Below are positions 11,801 to 24,599 of a stretch of 64,000 nt of DNA, piece by piece. Numbering within the stretch: position 1 is the first letter of the stretch; each line of letters starts with the position of its first letter. Source of the stretch: Polymyxa betae (lineage: Eukaryota; Endomyxa; Phytomyxea; Plasmodiophorida; Plasmodiophoridae). The stretch spans positions 1-64,000 of the forward strand of contig RBZT01000415.1 in NCBI GenBank assembly GCA_003693705.1, read 5' to 3'. The notes beneath the pieces are model-generated. The model saw only the letters and a program-made list of their open reading frames with translations. It was not told where the DNA came from and ran no database searches. The position numbers and the translations under genes are program-made.

Positions 11801-14800
11801 TTGGTCTTTCTCATCAGGAGCTCGATCAATGTCGATTTGCCGGCACCTTCAGGCCCAATGAGCAGAATGGGTTCACGATTACATACCCACGGTTCCATTA
11901 TTGAGACATAACGTTGAACTTGAACGGTTTCCACTAAAGTATTGTCTCCAGCTCCTTTTGGACGCTCCTCACTGTTCGCCATTTGGAACGGTCGTAGCGA
12001 TTCCGAATCGCGATCATAGTATAGATCCAGGCAGGCGCTAGGATCAATGCCTTTCAATTGCGCTAGACGAACCAATTCGGAAAATAGTGGTTGGAGATGT
12101 TCAAGTCGAAGATTTGCTGATAGAGCACGAATCTGTTAGAAGTCAGTCTGAGAGCGGTAATATCAACGACAGTATAAAACGTACCAATCCAATCGTAAAG
12201 GCATGCCGAGATGTACAATTGGAAATATGACTGAAGATCGAGCAAACCATGGATAAGTTGTTTGTCTCGAGCACAGGGTTGATGAGGTTATTTTCTTGAC
12301 CATACCGCAGAAGTGGAATTAAAACCGAATCAATCAGATCTTGAGTGATTTCCGACTGTAATATATATTAAGAAATACAGATTTCATACAATTGAAAAAA
12401 CAGCCTAACAAACGAAAAGAAGCCGAAAAACGCAACTGAATTTAGAACCTGAATTTTGTGCCTGCAGGTGGAGACAAGAGCAGAGATGAGATCGCAATGG
12501 TCTGTTCCTACGAAAACCATTCCCATGCGTGATATGGTAGCTGGTGATGCATATTGTAGATCATCCGTCTCAAATATGAAATTGACATTGGATCGAAACT
12601 GGAGCCGTTCTCCATTCGGCAATGTTAGCAGATGATTATCGTCCAGAACTGAGTTCAATGATTCGATCCATTCCGGGTCTACATCTCCATCACAAACAAT
12701 CCAATGCTGATAATTGATATCTGATTCCAGCACCTATACATTACATCAACAAAAACTAACACATTTTGTCCTAAAAGTTAAATTGTTTCAAAGATTCCTA
12801 GCCGAATAGCTCAGGGACAACATTAGAAAACAGGCTGGACCGATGGAAAGTGCCAAATTGACCAATCTGTGATGTTCAATGAGACAGTGAAGATATCAGA
12901 GTCTCTATGGTAATATGGTAACATGATGTAATGTTATGTTACCTGTCTAGAAGCATGAGTTAGAACACCATCAGTCCATTGCCGTGTATCAGGATCCATA
13001 TAACCAAATAGTTGATGCCGATCTATAGCTTTGGGATTGATAACATGCATTCGAACCGGCTGGCATTGAGCCAGTCGTGCCCCAGCAAGTACTCGTAATA
13101 ATGTGCTTTTGCCGGTTCCACTGTGACCGAATACAACCACTCCCATACGTTCAGCTAACGCTGCATCCAGCTGCATGATCTTATCAATCTGTTCAGGAAT
13201 GGCCTTTAGATTCAACTGCTTATAGGTCTGTAGTACAGCATCATGTAGGGATACATTCGAGCTCAGTTCCATCTGAACATTCGGGAATATATCCTGCATC
13301 AATGACTGAAATCTACTAAGATCCGCTCTGGTTATTTTCGATATCATATTGCTTGATAGAGCCCTAACAAGCACCTCGGCTTCATTTTGGATCGTCCTTG
13401 CGATGTCATGTTGCCCTAATAATCGGGCGGCCGTATTCAGAACCGATTTGAATGAGCGTAGGCCCCAATCGTAATGCTTTTGATTTGAGAGCAGCTGTCG
13501 CCCCAGATCAAAAATTGAGACAAGTTTTGGGCCAAGTTCATGACCATGATTAAACCCACAAGAATACATAATGACCTGAGCGATTAGATCAAAATCAGGT
13601 GCTGTCATTGCCACAGGTCGAAACAACGCCTTCAGGTTATCAGGCAGGCGAGATCGGCCACCATATTCCTTCCCGGCTGGATTCATCGTCACAAAGATGC
13701 CAGAATCTGGATGTACATTGACCGGGGTGTCCAGCAGGCGTACTGTCCCAGGGCCCGATTTCAATGCCGATTGAATCAGCTGGATCTGCTGTGAGATAGC
13801 CGACAGCTGATCCTGACGCAATCGATTGAATTCGTCGAAACAGCCCCAGGCTCCTGATTTAACGAGACCGGTGAAAATTCTGCTCATTGATTGTGCATCG
13901 ATACCATCATCACAATTAAAGACGAGAACCTGTCGTCCCAGAGCTTGACCTAATGCCTTCACTGATTCTGTTTTGCCTGTTCCAGCTGGCCCATATGGAT
14001 TACCACCATATCCCAAATGTATCCCCGTTGTTAGAACCAGATAACATTTATCTGTCAGTTCCGTATGAACCAATCGGGAGGCGTTACCCTGATATTCATA
14101 CGAATAGACAAGTTCAGCTGAGCTCTGTTTTATCTGACATCGACCTTGATCGTTCAGATAAAATCGCAGCTGCTTCTGCCATAGCCAATCGGTTCGCGAT
14201 CGAACCTGATTCTTGGACAACATTTTTATCAGGTCAAGTTGATGTACTAAATCGACGATCAATGATTTCGCTTTGATGTTCCAAAGCCGGTCGCCATGAT
14301 CGCAGGTTAGCTCTGATAAGCGCTTCTGAATATCTTGTTCGATATTAGAAAGCTGGGTCCCATTATGGTCCAAAGCCAGCTCGACCCGATTCGTGAACTG
14401 AATTTCATTAGCCAGACAGAGAATTTGAGCCGGATACCGCTGTAGTTCGAGCCTGGGTTGTTTCATGGCTTCAACCAATAGATGCTGTAATGTAGATTTC
14501 ATTTGATGGCAGAGATTCGACATCCATTGATCAACATCACAAGTGAAATCAATCGGTTCCAACAGCTGGACAGTCTCGTTCTCAGCGCTGACCATCGCTA
14601 CGATCGATTCGCGATCGAACTCAACCCGATCAATGCCTTGAAATAGTTTCTTCAGATGGGCCTGCACGACCGTCGGACTCGAGGACTGGCCAAGAATCTC
14701 GAGCAAGGCGTCGTCGCCGATGAAATAAAAGCGTGAAAACTGTGACCGTTTCTGCTCGAGGAATTCGCTGAGGGCTTTCTGACATCGTTCCAGCTGTTCA

Positions 14801-17800
14801 ACCATCGTAGTTAAACGATCTTCAAGTCCTTTCATATTACTTAATGAAACCACGTTCCGATTAGTCTTGATAGCCGTCATTATGGACCGGAACTCTTGAT
14901 CAATGCGCTCGAATCGCGCCTGTTCTTTAGGAAGAGCACCGCGATTGAATATGGGCGCCAAATAGACCCAGCGACGCTGTATAGTGCTGAGTTTGGTGAT
15001 GGCGCCATCTAAAAGCTGAAATCGACTTTGTAGATGCAGAGCTTGGTCTTGAAACAATGTGAAGTATGGCGAATCACGCAGCGATGATAACAAGGACAAT
15101 TTGTCGCCAATCTCTGATTGAATCTGATCCCAGCCTTTGACAAGAATCTGATCGCTTTCGACAATCAGATCAAATTCACAGGTTTCCGACCAGGAACGAA
15201 TCTCATCAAACGCTTCTCGTAATGTCACTTCACCCTGAGCTCGTGAGTTAAGATCTCGTAAGCTCTGGGCTTTGGTCTGGATATGATCGGCGACCTGCAG
15301 CAAATGTCGCAATCGTAATGATTGCAGATTAATATTACCAGGCAGATGCAGAATGTGTATCATGGTCGACCAATGATCTTTCTGGAAATAATCGCCCGTT
15401 AGATAACGAATCTGGGAATAAACCTGCTCCAGATGACGTAGATCAACATGCAATTCCAGTACGACTTGCATCTCGGTCTTCACTACTTTCAATTTCTCTG
15501 TCCATTGATGTAGAAACTCGCCAATATCACCGGCATGTGACCTTAATTCAATCCAGGGTTCATCATCCGCCAGACGCCTGTATTCCATTTGAAATTCATG
15601 AATCATATTCCAGACGGACTGGATCTGAACCAAATCCGAACTGATCGTCTGGAATAGATCCAACACGATATCGGGAGGGTCCAGATTGAAGGTCTGCGAT
15701 TCAGCTTTGAGATCGTCGATTTCATGACGCAGATGATCGAGATCACGCTGCCAATCGTTCAACTCATTTAAAGTTGTTTCATGATCCTGTACAGAGCCCT
15801 GTGTCGGACGTAGCGCCTTCCAGCGTGATGCGAACTTCTCGATATTCGAGTTCAAAGCTTTAGTTCGAGTTAAGATCGCCTTCCTGCAGTAATCGCTGCA
15901 GTTCTGCAGAATATCTTCGAACGTGCCCAGGTCCTGATCCAGTCCAGACCAGCGCTGACGCTCCGGACCCAGATCAATACCATGCTCAGATCCGGCCAGA
16001 AGCTGGTTAAGTTCATCGAGTCGGTCGAATGAGATCAACTCAGATTTCGTTTGCAATAATTGCAACAAAGCTTGTCGTGCCGCCATAATTTCCGACGAAG
16101 TTTTGGGCCGAGATCCAATCACAGCCTGACACTGCTGAATGAACCTGCATTATGATCAAGGATTAGTTCAGTGAATGATGGACAGATATCATGGTCATAC
16201 TGGTCGCATTGAAACAGTTCGGCATGAATTAGATCACGTATATGATGATGAATAGATTGAATCAGATCACCACCAATACGACGAATGGATTGTTTTAAAG
16301 AAATCAATGAGATTGAAACCAGACTTAGATCAATCTGATCTTCAATATTGTTGACTTCCATCATTTTCATGTCAATATCAGCCAAAGCTTGTCCGAGTTC
16401 TAATGAGGACCCTCGTCCGAAATGCTCTGCGATGAATGCTCTAACATCGATCAAAGCCGGTGCGATCCAATTCTGAATTCCAATCAGCACACAATATTCT
16501 AGCAACCAGATTGCATTAACCCGATATCGAGCAGACACTTGTTTCATTTCCTTGCACAGGGATTCGATGTTCATAAACAGTCTGCAGATATCATCATTGA
16601 ACTGGGCCGGTATGGAGGCGAACAGTCGTCGTGATTCCTGAGACGGATCGAGACCTGACAGATGATGATGATATGCCAATGAGATACAGAATTAGAATGT
16701 GAACTTACACAACATATTAACTGGAATATGAATTAGTTTCTTCACATTTCTCGTCAATGTTAATCGGATCTCTTCTAGACCCGGATCGAAACAAATCTGT
16801 CCCATTTCTACAACTAACTGACATGTAACTCGAATAGGTGCCCATGATGACAACATTCTGAGACATCAATCTATTACAGGTTACAATTACCAACAAACAC
16901 CTACACACCTTCCATATGCTGATCGTAAAACTTTGTAAATTTGTTGGTCCCAGTGACGCCGCCACATCTGCACGCCATTGTCGCCATACTGCCTCTCCTG
17001 TATCGATATCTTACCAACGATACGGTTCATGATTTGATTCCATGCAGAACCGGTCAGATCGGTTGCAATCATCGTCCGGACTTCGTTGCCGATTGCTTCG
17101 TGAACGACCCGTAGACGTCGATTGCGACTGGTGAGTCGATCGGCGGCCTGCATGACGCCAGACACGTAATCGCTCATCTGTTGAACGTTGTTCCATGTTG
17201 CGGATGCGTTCTGAACAGCTTTCTCAAATGCTTGAGCATCTGGTAATAACATCGCCTTCTGACTTGGTATAATCTGATCACTCATAGTATTATAGAAATG
17301 TGCAACTTGCTGTAATTGAACTGCATAACGATAGAATTGATCTCCACTAGTTACTATTGAATCGATCTCGGATGTCATTCGATATCCGAACTCTGAAAGG
17401 ACGCGAACATCTCGCATCAATGTCAATAAACGTTCGTCATAATGAACACGCATATCGCCATCATTCTCAAGATCGAAATCTACCAGATGACCTGTGGCCT
17501 GTAACTTGTTATAGATCTAAGCCATTGAGGGTGTAGAATCTATACCTGTAAACGTAACGATGATGATGGAGAAGCAAGTTCGGTATTAATGGCATCAAGC
17601 CATGATTGAAACTGATTCTGACAGAATAATTGAATCTGTTCGAGTATTTGATCACATTGTGTGATAAATCGCTCTAAACCTTGTACACCATATAAAACTC
17701 GATCAACAACATCACGAGCTTGACGACATCTCGTCGAGATTTGAGAAGACCAGATTATTCGAGATACAATGGGAGTTAGATTCGGACACAGAAACGATAT

Positions 17801-19118
17801 ATTCTGCTCAGAGGACGACTCGAATTGATTACGAAGGTGATCAACGAATGCGAGCATAACAGTCAATAAATGATCACGTTCATTGGCAAGATCTTCACCA
17901 GCTAATGGTCGACTAAGTAGCTCAGGGAATTGATCGAGCTCGGCCAGGATCAAGGTCGGGTTCGATGATATCGATTGTAAACGTTGTTTCAGGAGCATAT
18001 TTCCATGATGTTCGATTGGGTTCACATCACGATCGAATCGGGTCAGGGACTTAGTCCAGGATTCATCTGAAAACGGTGACCAATGTAATGGGTTGGATTC
18101 AGCCAGAGATTGTAGGACGATGTCAAGACCCAGACGCCCATGATCTGATTTTGGAATTAACCGTTTTAACTCCTCGTGAAGACCACGACACTCGGTAAGA
18201 TGACGAAGTCGTCGTGACACTCGATTCAATAAATCGTCATCAATCTGGAAAGCGAAATTAATTCAAATTTAGAAAACGAGAGGTAAAATGCATTAAAGGC
18301 AATCAAAGCACTTGAGTAAAAAAATGAATAAATTAGTTGAAAAGACGAACCCATTCGCCTTGCCATCGATCAATGAAATCTCTTTGATACAGATCATGAA
18401 GTATTAACTGCCATAGATCTATAATACGTTGTGATCTTGTAAGATACTGTCGTACTGTCTGCCATGGTCCATAAAATATATTGAGATCAGATAGTGATTC
18501 TTGAATATATGAAACTAATCGTGTTGAACATGCCTGAATTACAGCCAACATTCGTGATTGAGGATAAGACCCATCACCTTCTCTCCACAGATCACCAATA
18601 ATCATCTCCACATCTTCCAAACAACTTCGAATATCATTCTCAGATTGCCATTTGGTCGACAACCGATCGTCCAAAGCCTCCAGATGTGAGATGTAAAGGC
18701 CAGCCGCCGGTAACTGTTTCTGTCCCTGCCAAAATCGGATTTCATCTTTAATGGTGATGATTGTATGATCAGATATCGGGCCATCATCACGACGAAGATG
18801 TTGAAGTAAAAGCTGTAATTCTTGTTCACCTTGAAATGTGGTTGATAGAATATATCTATTAACATTATGTATAGGGATCTCAGAACCAGGATATCTCTTG
18901 AGGAAATAAACAGCCTCATTGCTTATATCAGGTGCTGTTCTTAACCCTTCTTCGGTCTTACACAAACGTAATGACTCCTTGCTAAAATCGTTCACAAAAT
19001 CAATGACTGATTTTTGTACTTGACCAGGCCATGTCTCGAACTTGGTATTCTGATCCAGATCCAGGGCCGTACTGGCCAGCTGTGTGATGTATTGCAGCCG
19101 TGGATCTGTTGACGACAT
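5860..19118 (-). CDS. DYNC2H1: Cytoplasmic dynein-2 (IFT) heavy chain
   Basis: Motor subunit of retrograde intraflagellar transport, returning IFT trains from the flagellar tip. About 4,300 residues are encoded, close to the family norm, in a dozen or more exons. The family is fixed by the AAA1 region near 13.9 kb ([20 protein letters not shown], then [10 protein letters not shown] and [12 protein letters not shown]) and by the C terminus [12 protein letters not shown] with a final [14 protein letters not shown]2 has GHSGTGKST (about 13.1 kb), AAA3 GPEGAGKST (about 11.85 kb) and AAA4 a degenerate GSSGIGRRS (about 10.8 kb). The stalk and microtubule-binding domain lie at 9.2-10.1 kb. A 51-nt intron at 6122-6172 removes an in-frame stop. 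The ATG at 19118 (MSSTDPRLQ) aligns inside the N-terminal region of known homologues; an upstream exon ending SALTHSKDDRK near 19.21-19.33 kb splices in phase to it, so the true start is probably further upstream and is unresolved. Confidence 0.93.
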
Positions 19119-20248
19119 TCTATGATGACGCCGACATCAATACAGAACCGAAATAAGATGGACATTGCAACAGGTCACACGACCAAAACCTGCAACGAGA
19201 AGTCTATGATCAGCTAAATAAATATAGCTACCAAACAGCATCCTGCTCTGAGGTTGAAACTTTCGATCGTCCTTGGAATGAGTTAAGGCTGATGCAGCTT
19301 CATGGACAAGTATGAACAATCTGAACAATGCTGAGAGGTGGAAGGACGCATCCAGTTTCCATCATGTTGTTCACGCATGTAATCATGAATCAGTATGAAA
19401 ACATGTCGTTCTCAATTCAACTTCATTGAGGACAATTTCGTGAGGGTTTTCTTTGGGCAAATTACCGTGCTCGCTTGCTGATATAATGAGAGACTCCGGG
19501 TGATGCATTGACATATTAACAGTTAAATTTGATGTCAGAGAAGCTGGTATCCAGTGAGCACTTTTCAATGAAGATAAGCCAACACAGACTTCCGTCAGAG
19601 GCTATTATCGCACAGCCTTTGGCACGAATCGGTTCACTCAATCTCAATTCGCTGTTTATTGATCGATGACGTCGGCACGCTGAGCAGACCTCTCCTTAAG
19701 GTTTTTTTGAGGCACATATAGCCGTCCCAGGTGTACTCCATTTGGCCTTGACGCTTACAAAAGTACTCTCATCAGTTGTGATTGCTATTCAAAACCACAT
19801 TGATCTGTGGCGTTTACAAATTGAATACATATTTTTTTATTAATAACGGTGCCATTTGTGCTGTATTGCAGCATTGGTTAAATTCAGATGACATCACAGT
19901 CAACGAAATCCATTATAAAGTCGATATTATGTTTAGAGAGCAGTGACTAAGGATATCCCTTTTGGAGAGATCTCCCAAACTACGTTTGGCAGCAGAAGTT
20001 GTTAGCATGGCATTGTGATCATAGATGCGGCTGTTCTAACTCTAGGCGGTTAACAATTGTTAATCTGGATTCTGAGACTGTAACCCATGTGATTAAAAAT
20101 CGATCGGATGGTCATGCCCGATCTTTTGAAAACAAGCTTTGGGATTGGTATGTCTCAAAAATGTCATCCTGACTTAATGAAAGATGTTCCTGCTGTTAGT
20201 CTTGCTGTCTCAATTTCGCATCATCTGGTCTCATTTTGATATCTGCAG
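19119..20248. other. Divergent region between DYNC2H1 and the EFHB-like gene
   Basis: About 1.1 kb. On the minus strand, 19205-19570 probably contains one or two 5' exons of DYNC2H1: LFRLFILVHEAASAL near 19.3 kb, and perhaps the open stretch from 19568 with HPESLIISASEHG. On the plus strand, the first exon of the EFHB-like gene must lie upstream of the acceptor at 20248. The middle (about 19.65-20.1 kb) should hold promoters for both flagellar genes. No repeats or RNA genes were seen. Confidence 0.45.
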
Positions 20249-21450
20249 GCGGGCATCACGTTCCAGAAAGTCGACTGTGTTATTTTAACGGAACTGGACC
20301 AGACGACGCAAAAAAGCCCAGATCTGGATCTCAACCGCGATTCGACTCGATTCGGATCAACACCTATTCACATCACAGAATCTGATCCCTTGAATCGTCA
20401 ACCCTTATCACAACTGGCTGAGTACTTTCAAGCACAAAAGGAGTCAATTTATCGCCGGAATCGACGAGAGCCTTTAGGAAAAGCTTACAGTTATGGAACT
20501 CAGTTCCCTGATTGCATCGCCAATGATCCTGAATTTAGTTTCGGCAAAAGATCGCAAATAGATGTCTCTGGTATGGAAATCATTCTCACATATCTGGTCG
20601 TCAATATTGATTTGAATAATAACTGATACAGGGCCCATTTGTCCAGATGAAAGAGAAAATAAATGGTTTAGAAAGACGGATTCAGAGGGGATCGCGCAGG
20701 AAAAGGCGGTTCAAAAGAAGAGTTGGTCCATGGAGATACCATTTAGATGCACTAACATGGTTCTCAGTTGATTTCAAATATAATTGGGAGGCAGCAGGAG
20801 TTGATCTAGATCAACACCGTTTCGGTTATAAAATCGAAGAGGACGTTGGCGAGACCCATCAACGGTGCATCGAGCAAGATCATATTCAAAAGACAAGGAT
20901 TATCTCGCGTCGGGAGAACGACATGAAAGAACGGAACCGTCTGCATCGTCTTGGGCAAGCAAAGATTCCACCGTAATTTAGCAACGTCATTAGTAGGATC
21001 CCGTTTTAATGTCACTTTAGAAAGTATCTGGTTGAAATGGATCCGGATCATCGATTTGGCAAATTGCCGAAATTCGAAACGAATTGGACAGCTGAGGAAT
21101 GTCTTCGATATGGTGCGGATCGAAGGTTTGATTCAGACGTCGGTCGTCGCGTTTGGCAGGGTTCTGCACCTCAGCAAGCAGAAGCTATGATACACGGTAT
21201 TGCCAGCCCAGCCCATAACCAAACAGCTCGAGCGTGCATCTGGCCGGTTGCTCTGGATAGCGACTTCACCGAAGTTCGGGATTTGCAACAGATCTTAGAT
21301 ATCTGGTCGAGCAGCGGCCTCGATTCGAAATCTTCCCACTACCAATCGACAGTTGAGTATCTCTCCAGGTTTGCCGAGTTGTTGTCAGTCGAATTACAGC
21401 TAAACCGAGCAGGGCCAGCCGTCAAAAGATTTCGCTTAACGAGTTCATGA
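20249..21450 (+). CDS. EFHB: EFHB-like axonemal protein
   Basis: Likely homologue of EF-hand family member B, an inner-junction protein of flagellar doublet microtubules. Visible exons carry the family's repeated FG-type motifs: RREPLGKAYSYGTQFPD, DLDQHRFGYKIEEDVG, and DPDHRFGKLPKFETNW followed by RFDSDVGRRVWQGSAP. A splice near 20972-21020 (donor GTAATT, acceptor CTTTAG) joins LGQAKIPP to KYLVEMDPDHRFG in frame, which supports the model. The exon starting at 20249 follows a CTGCAG acceptor, so an unresolved first exon lies upstream. Around 20700-20780 two frames are needed (EKAVQKKSW and FKYNWEAAGV) and I could not find a clean splice between them. No C-terminal EF-hand was recognised before the stop. 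The call rests on motif resemblance recalled from the family, hence moderate confidence. Confidence 0.5.
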
Positions 21451-21611
21451 TGCTATACAATGACATGTTAATGTCTACAAGAAAGCAAGAGAGTTGAACG
21501 TGATGAAGGCGGTCCCGCCGCTGCAGTGTGATGTTACAACTACAAGTATATCTGCCGATCCTGAGGGAGGCCTGAGCTGTGAGTAATGGTATTATATAAA
21601 ACACATTGTAG

Positions 21612-22712
21612 ATGGTTTGGCTGGTTTTCTGCCTCTGCATTACCATCGCATCGGCTGTCGTTATTTCCAACAATGCAAGCCTTGTTTGCCTCGGCAAAGA
21701 TCCGAACTCGGGAGAAGTATTCCAACCCTGCCAGCTCAGGACTCGATTGACGCCGTCGTTTGCCGATCTCTGTGGGGCAGTATGGACGCCGGGCATGGTC
21801 TATGTCAACGACTCGTTCACGATCCAGTTTTCAATGCAAGTTTCGAATATCACTGGATATTGCGCTGAACATCAGAACGTGTTTCGATTCTGTAAATCTC
21901 GAGGAGGGCATGGACTCGCGTTGATCATCCAAAATGATCCAAACATGAAATCTTTACCAACTTTCATTGGCATGTCACCTGTTTAGATTCATTCGGAACA
22001 CTAAAACGATTTCTCTAGGGCAATGCGGGAATGGTCTTGGATATACCGGAATCAATAACAGGTTCGTCCTTTGGTTCTGTCATTTGACATGCTAAAATCT
22101 GTTTAGCCTGGCTTTAGAACTAGATCTAGTAAGCTGAAACAAATGAACTAGCGAAATACTTAAGCCTTGGTTTCAGTGGTACGACCCTGAGCTGTTCGAT
22201 TTGTACGACAACCATGTCGCTCTGCAGTCCATGTCGAATTTCTCAAATTCAAATGATCACCGCAACTCGCTAGCTGTGTCTTCTGATATTGCAGATCTCG
22301 CTGATGGACGAGTTCATACCATTAAGGTTTATTACGAACCGAGATTTGATATCAATATAATCTCGCCAGAGAATTGCACAGGAACACATTCTTGTGGGCG
22401 GTTTCAAGCTAATCCTGTGGTAAGGCTCACCAATTCTAATTGACATTCGCATCATGATTGTGCTGATAGTTCGCATCAATGCTAACTACAACGTATTCGA
22501 GTTCTTTATCAATGGGTTTGCTGTGGGCCTTTATCGACGATCTGGTTCGACCAATATTTATCACACCAGTAAATCTGAACGATCTGCTATCATTGAATCA
22601 AGGGAGAGCTTACGTTGGTATCTCAGCGTCAACAGGTCATTTTCAGTTTCAAACTCATGACATATTCAACTGGACGATTTGCACATCTTCGTCGTGTAAT
22701 CAGTTTATATAG
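21612..22712 (+). CDS. Secreted L-type lectin-domain protein
   Basis: The ATG at 21612 begins a clear signal peptide (MVWLVFCLCITIASA). The mature part is an L-type (legume-lectin-like) beta-sandwich spread over several short exons. The markers are GGHGLALIIQ, GNGLGYTGI in the following exon, LYDNHVALQS, DGRVHTIKVYY, FEFFINGF and, near the end, GRAYVGISASTGHFQFQTHD. The Asp-x-Asn-His cluster is typical of the sugar and calcium site. The protein ends at NWTICTSSSCNQFI with no membrane anchor or ER-exit tail, unlike ERGIC-53 or VIP36, so it is probably secreted or wall-bound. N-glycosylation sequons (NAS, NDS, NIT, NFS) are numerous. The exon junctions around 21.98-22.2 and 22.41-22.5 kb were inferred from frame changes and are approximate. 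Confidence 0.75.
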
Positions 22713-22781
22713 CGCTCTGCTTCACAGAAACAGAATAGTAGCGGGCACGCGTCACCTTAAATTGTCTTTGAGATCATTAGC

Positions 22782-23530
22782 ATGGCTGCTAAGAAGAAAG
22801 CGAAGAGAAGCGCCAAGAAAAGTAAAAGTAAAGAATCAGCTGTCGTCAATAAACCCAAAGAAGCTCCACCAATTGTTCATGTCCCAGCTCGTGGTCCTGA
22901 AGCACTATTACTTCATTATGTCGCAAACAGTGATTCATTTGCACTTAGTCGCGTGTTGCAAACTTGGCCGAATCTCGATATAAATCGACAAGAACGGGAT
23001 GGCAAAACAGCGTTGCATCTTGCCATTGAACTTAAGCAAATTAAGATCGTGAGATTACTGCTAGAAGCAGGCGCCAAAAATGATCTCAAAACGATCACAG
23101 GAAAAACGCCATTGATGGAAGCAGTCTTAACAGGATCGAAAGAAATCGTACAGGTCCTAATTCAAAGCAGTCCCGATATCAATCAAGTCGATCGTCACGA
23201 ATTTAGCCCTCTACATCTTGCTGTGCAACATTCCGACCCTACAATTGTCAAAATGCTTCTTCAAGGTATATTGGAAAGACTGAAGTTAATTTACAATTGA
23301 ACGTAATCTTAGCTGGTGCTGATTTGTACAAACCGGATGCAGACGGAAGGACTCCATCGCATTGGGCAAATTATCTTGGGCTTGAACATATTTCTCGTCT
23401 TCTACCACAAGTAGAAGGGCAGCCTGATGTCTGGGAGCGATACCAGAAGATAGCAGCAGCCCAATCCTTGCAATCTGCTGGAAAACCCAAGAAAACAGGC
23501 AGCAAAAAGTCCAAGAAATCCAAGAAGTAG
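22782..23530 (+). CDS. Small ankyrin-repeat protein with lysine-rich ends
   Basis: About 233 residues in two exons. The N terminus (MAAKKKAKRSAKKSKSK) and the C terminus (KKTGSKKSKKSKK) are very lysine-rich. The centre holds four or so ankyrin repeats with the usual signatures: DGKTALHLAIELKQ, TGKTPLMEAVLTGSKEIV, EFSPLHLAVQHSDPTIV and DGRTPSHWANYLGLEHI. A 47-nt intron at 23266-23312 splits the third and fourth repeats; splicing restores LLQAGADLYK. Ankyrin repeats are protein-binding scaffolds and the basic tails suggest nucleic-acid or membrane-surface contact, but no specific function can be assigned. It ends 66 bp from the convergent VTT gene. Confidence 0.85.
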
Positions 23531-23596
23531 GAATTGATTCCGACCACTCATGATCTTGGTGAATCCAAAAATAAAATTACACCCAGATGTACTTCG

Positions 23597-24599
23597 TCAT
23601 TGTTGAGATGGCGGCTCATTTACAGACCGAGGTGGATATACAATGATAAATGTAGGATTTGGATCGTCTGATTGCACAGGAGATGATTCTTGCCGATCTT
23701 GCAATCGCAGCTTATCAAGCTGTATTTGACAAAATACAGCAATAACTGCAAGGAATACGAACGTAAACCCAGTAGTGACAATGCTTATGACAGTTTGAAA
23801 ATTGAGTTCTTTCAAACTAGCGCCTGTTGGTGTTAAATATCTCAGAAGTAAAACGACAAAGGTTTTGATACCAGATTGCATCTGATCGAATGCAAGAGCG
23901 ATATCAACAGTTGACATTCCGATATAGACCCAAGCCAGCATTTTAAATCTTGATAAACAGGTTCCTATTATAAACGAAGAATCCCTGAACAACATCATCA
24001 GTATATCAGCAATCCCGACAAGCGACAGACTTTATTTTAGTGAATGACAATAGAACACAAGAGACGCCAAACGGACAAGCAGAGAGCTGTAGTAAGAATG
24101 TCGAAATGATCCCATGGGAACTTATAGCTTTTTCTAGACAGATTATATTCCTGCTGTATGTCGGTAGCCGTTCCTGAATGTGCTCTATTGTTAAATATCC
24201 CCTTTTTATAAAGAACATGGCTGTATAAAATGTGATCAGTCCAGCGAGAAGGTAACCTGTTCAGATATTTGATTAATACACCCTCATCAATATGATATTA
24301 TCGAAGAACATACTGAAATAGACCATAATCATGGCGTACCATTCATACTTTATGGATGCTACAATAAGCAAAAAGGTGCTACCAAATCCAATAGGTGTAG
24401 CGGAAACAACAAGCCCAAGTATAATCAGGGTGCCATGAATGGGGTTCTTGACATCGATTTGTCCAGCAACAAACACTAACAAACGCACGTACAGGGGTAG
24501 TAGAAACCAAGAGGCGACGATACCAAAAAGTATCCCTACAGAGAACCCAACAGCGATCACAGCTCTCTTTACTGTTGCATTCATGACAAAGGAAATCAA
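23597..24599 (-). CDS. TMEM64/TVP38-type VTT-domain membrane protein
   Basis: Polytopic membrane protein of the VTT (SNARE-associated Golgi) family, which includes TVP38, TMEM64, TMEM41B and VMP1; the latter act in lipid scrambling and membrane traffic. Exon 1 (about 24273-24599) has two hydrophobic spans (VAVGFSVGILFGIVASWF-like and GTLIILGLVVSATPIGFG), the second matching the re-entrant loop region. Exon 2 (about 24006-24240) carries LLQLSACPFGVSCVLLSFTK, equivalent to the conserved LTPIPFG segment. Exon 3 (23597-23998) ends with a transmembrane helix and a polar tail finishing EPPSQQ. The usual basic residue of the (L/R)-x-P-x-P-FG signature is replaced (SACPFG). Either ATG at 24599 or 24584 could start. 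Subfamily is uncertain, TMEM64 being the closest by eye. Confidence 0.68.

Noticed and set aside
12795-12840. A tRNA-like stretch (GAATAGCTCAGGGAC, resembling an A box) on the plus strand
   Set aside because: No matching B box (GGTTCGA-type) and no acceptor stem follows; it lies in an intron of DYNC2H1.
19383-19568. Minus-strand open frame (HPESLIISASEHG...) as the first exon of DYNC2H1
   Set aside because: Plausible in content but I could not find a splice from it to the LFRLFILVHEAASAL exon in a compatible phase, so it is mentioned only as a possibility.
19320-19620. Alternative genetic code (TGA as tryptophan) suggested by TGA codons in an otherwise open stretch
   Set aside because: TGA serves as a normal terminator in several genes here (flavoprotein, COG4, MED6), and the TGA run lies in probable intron.
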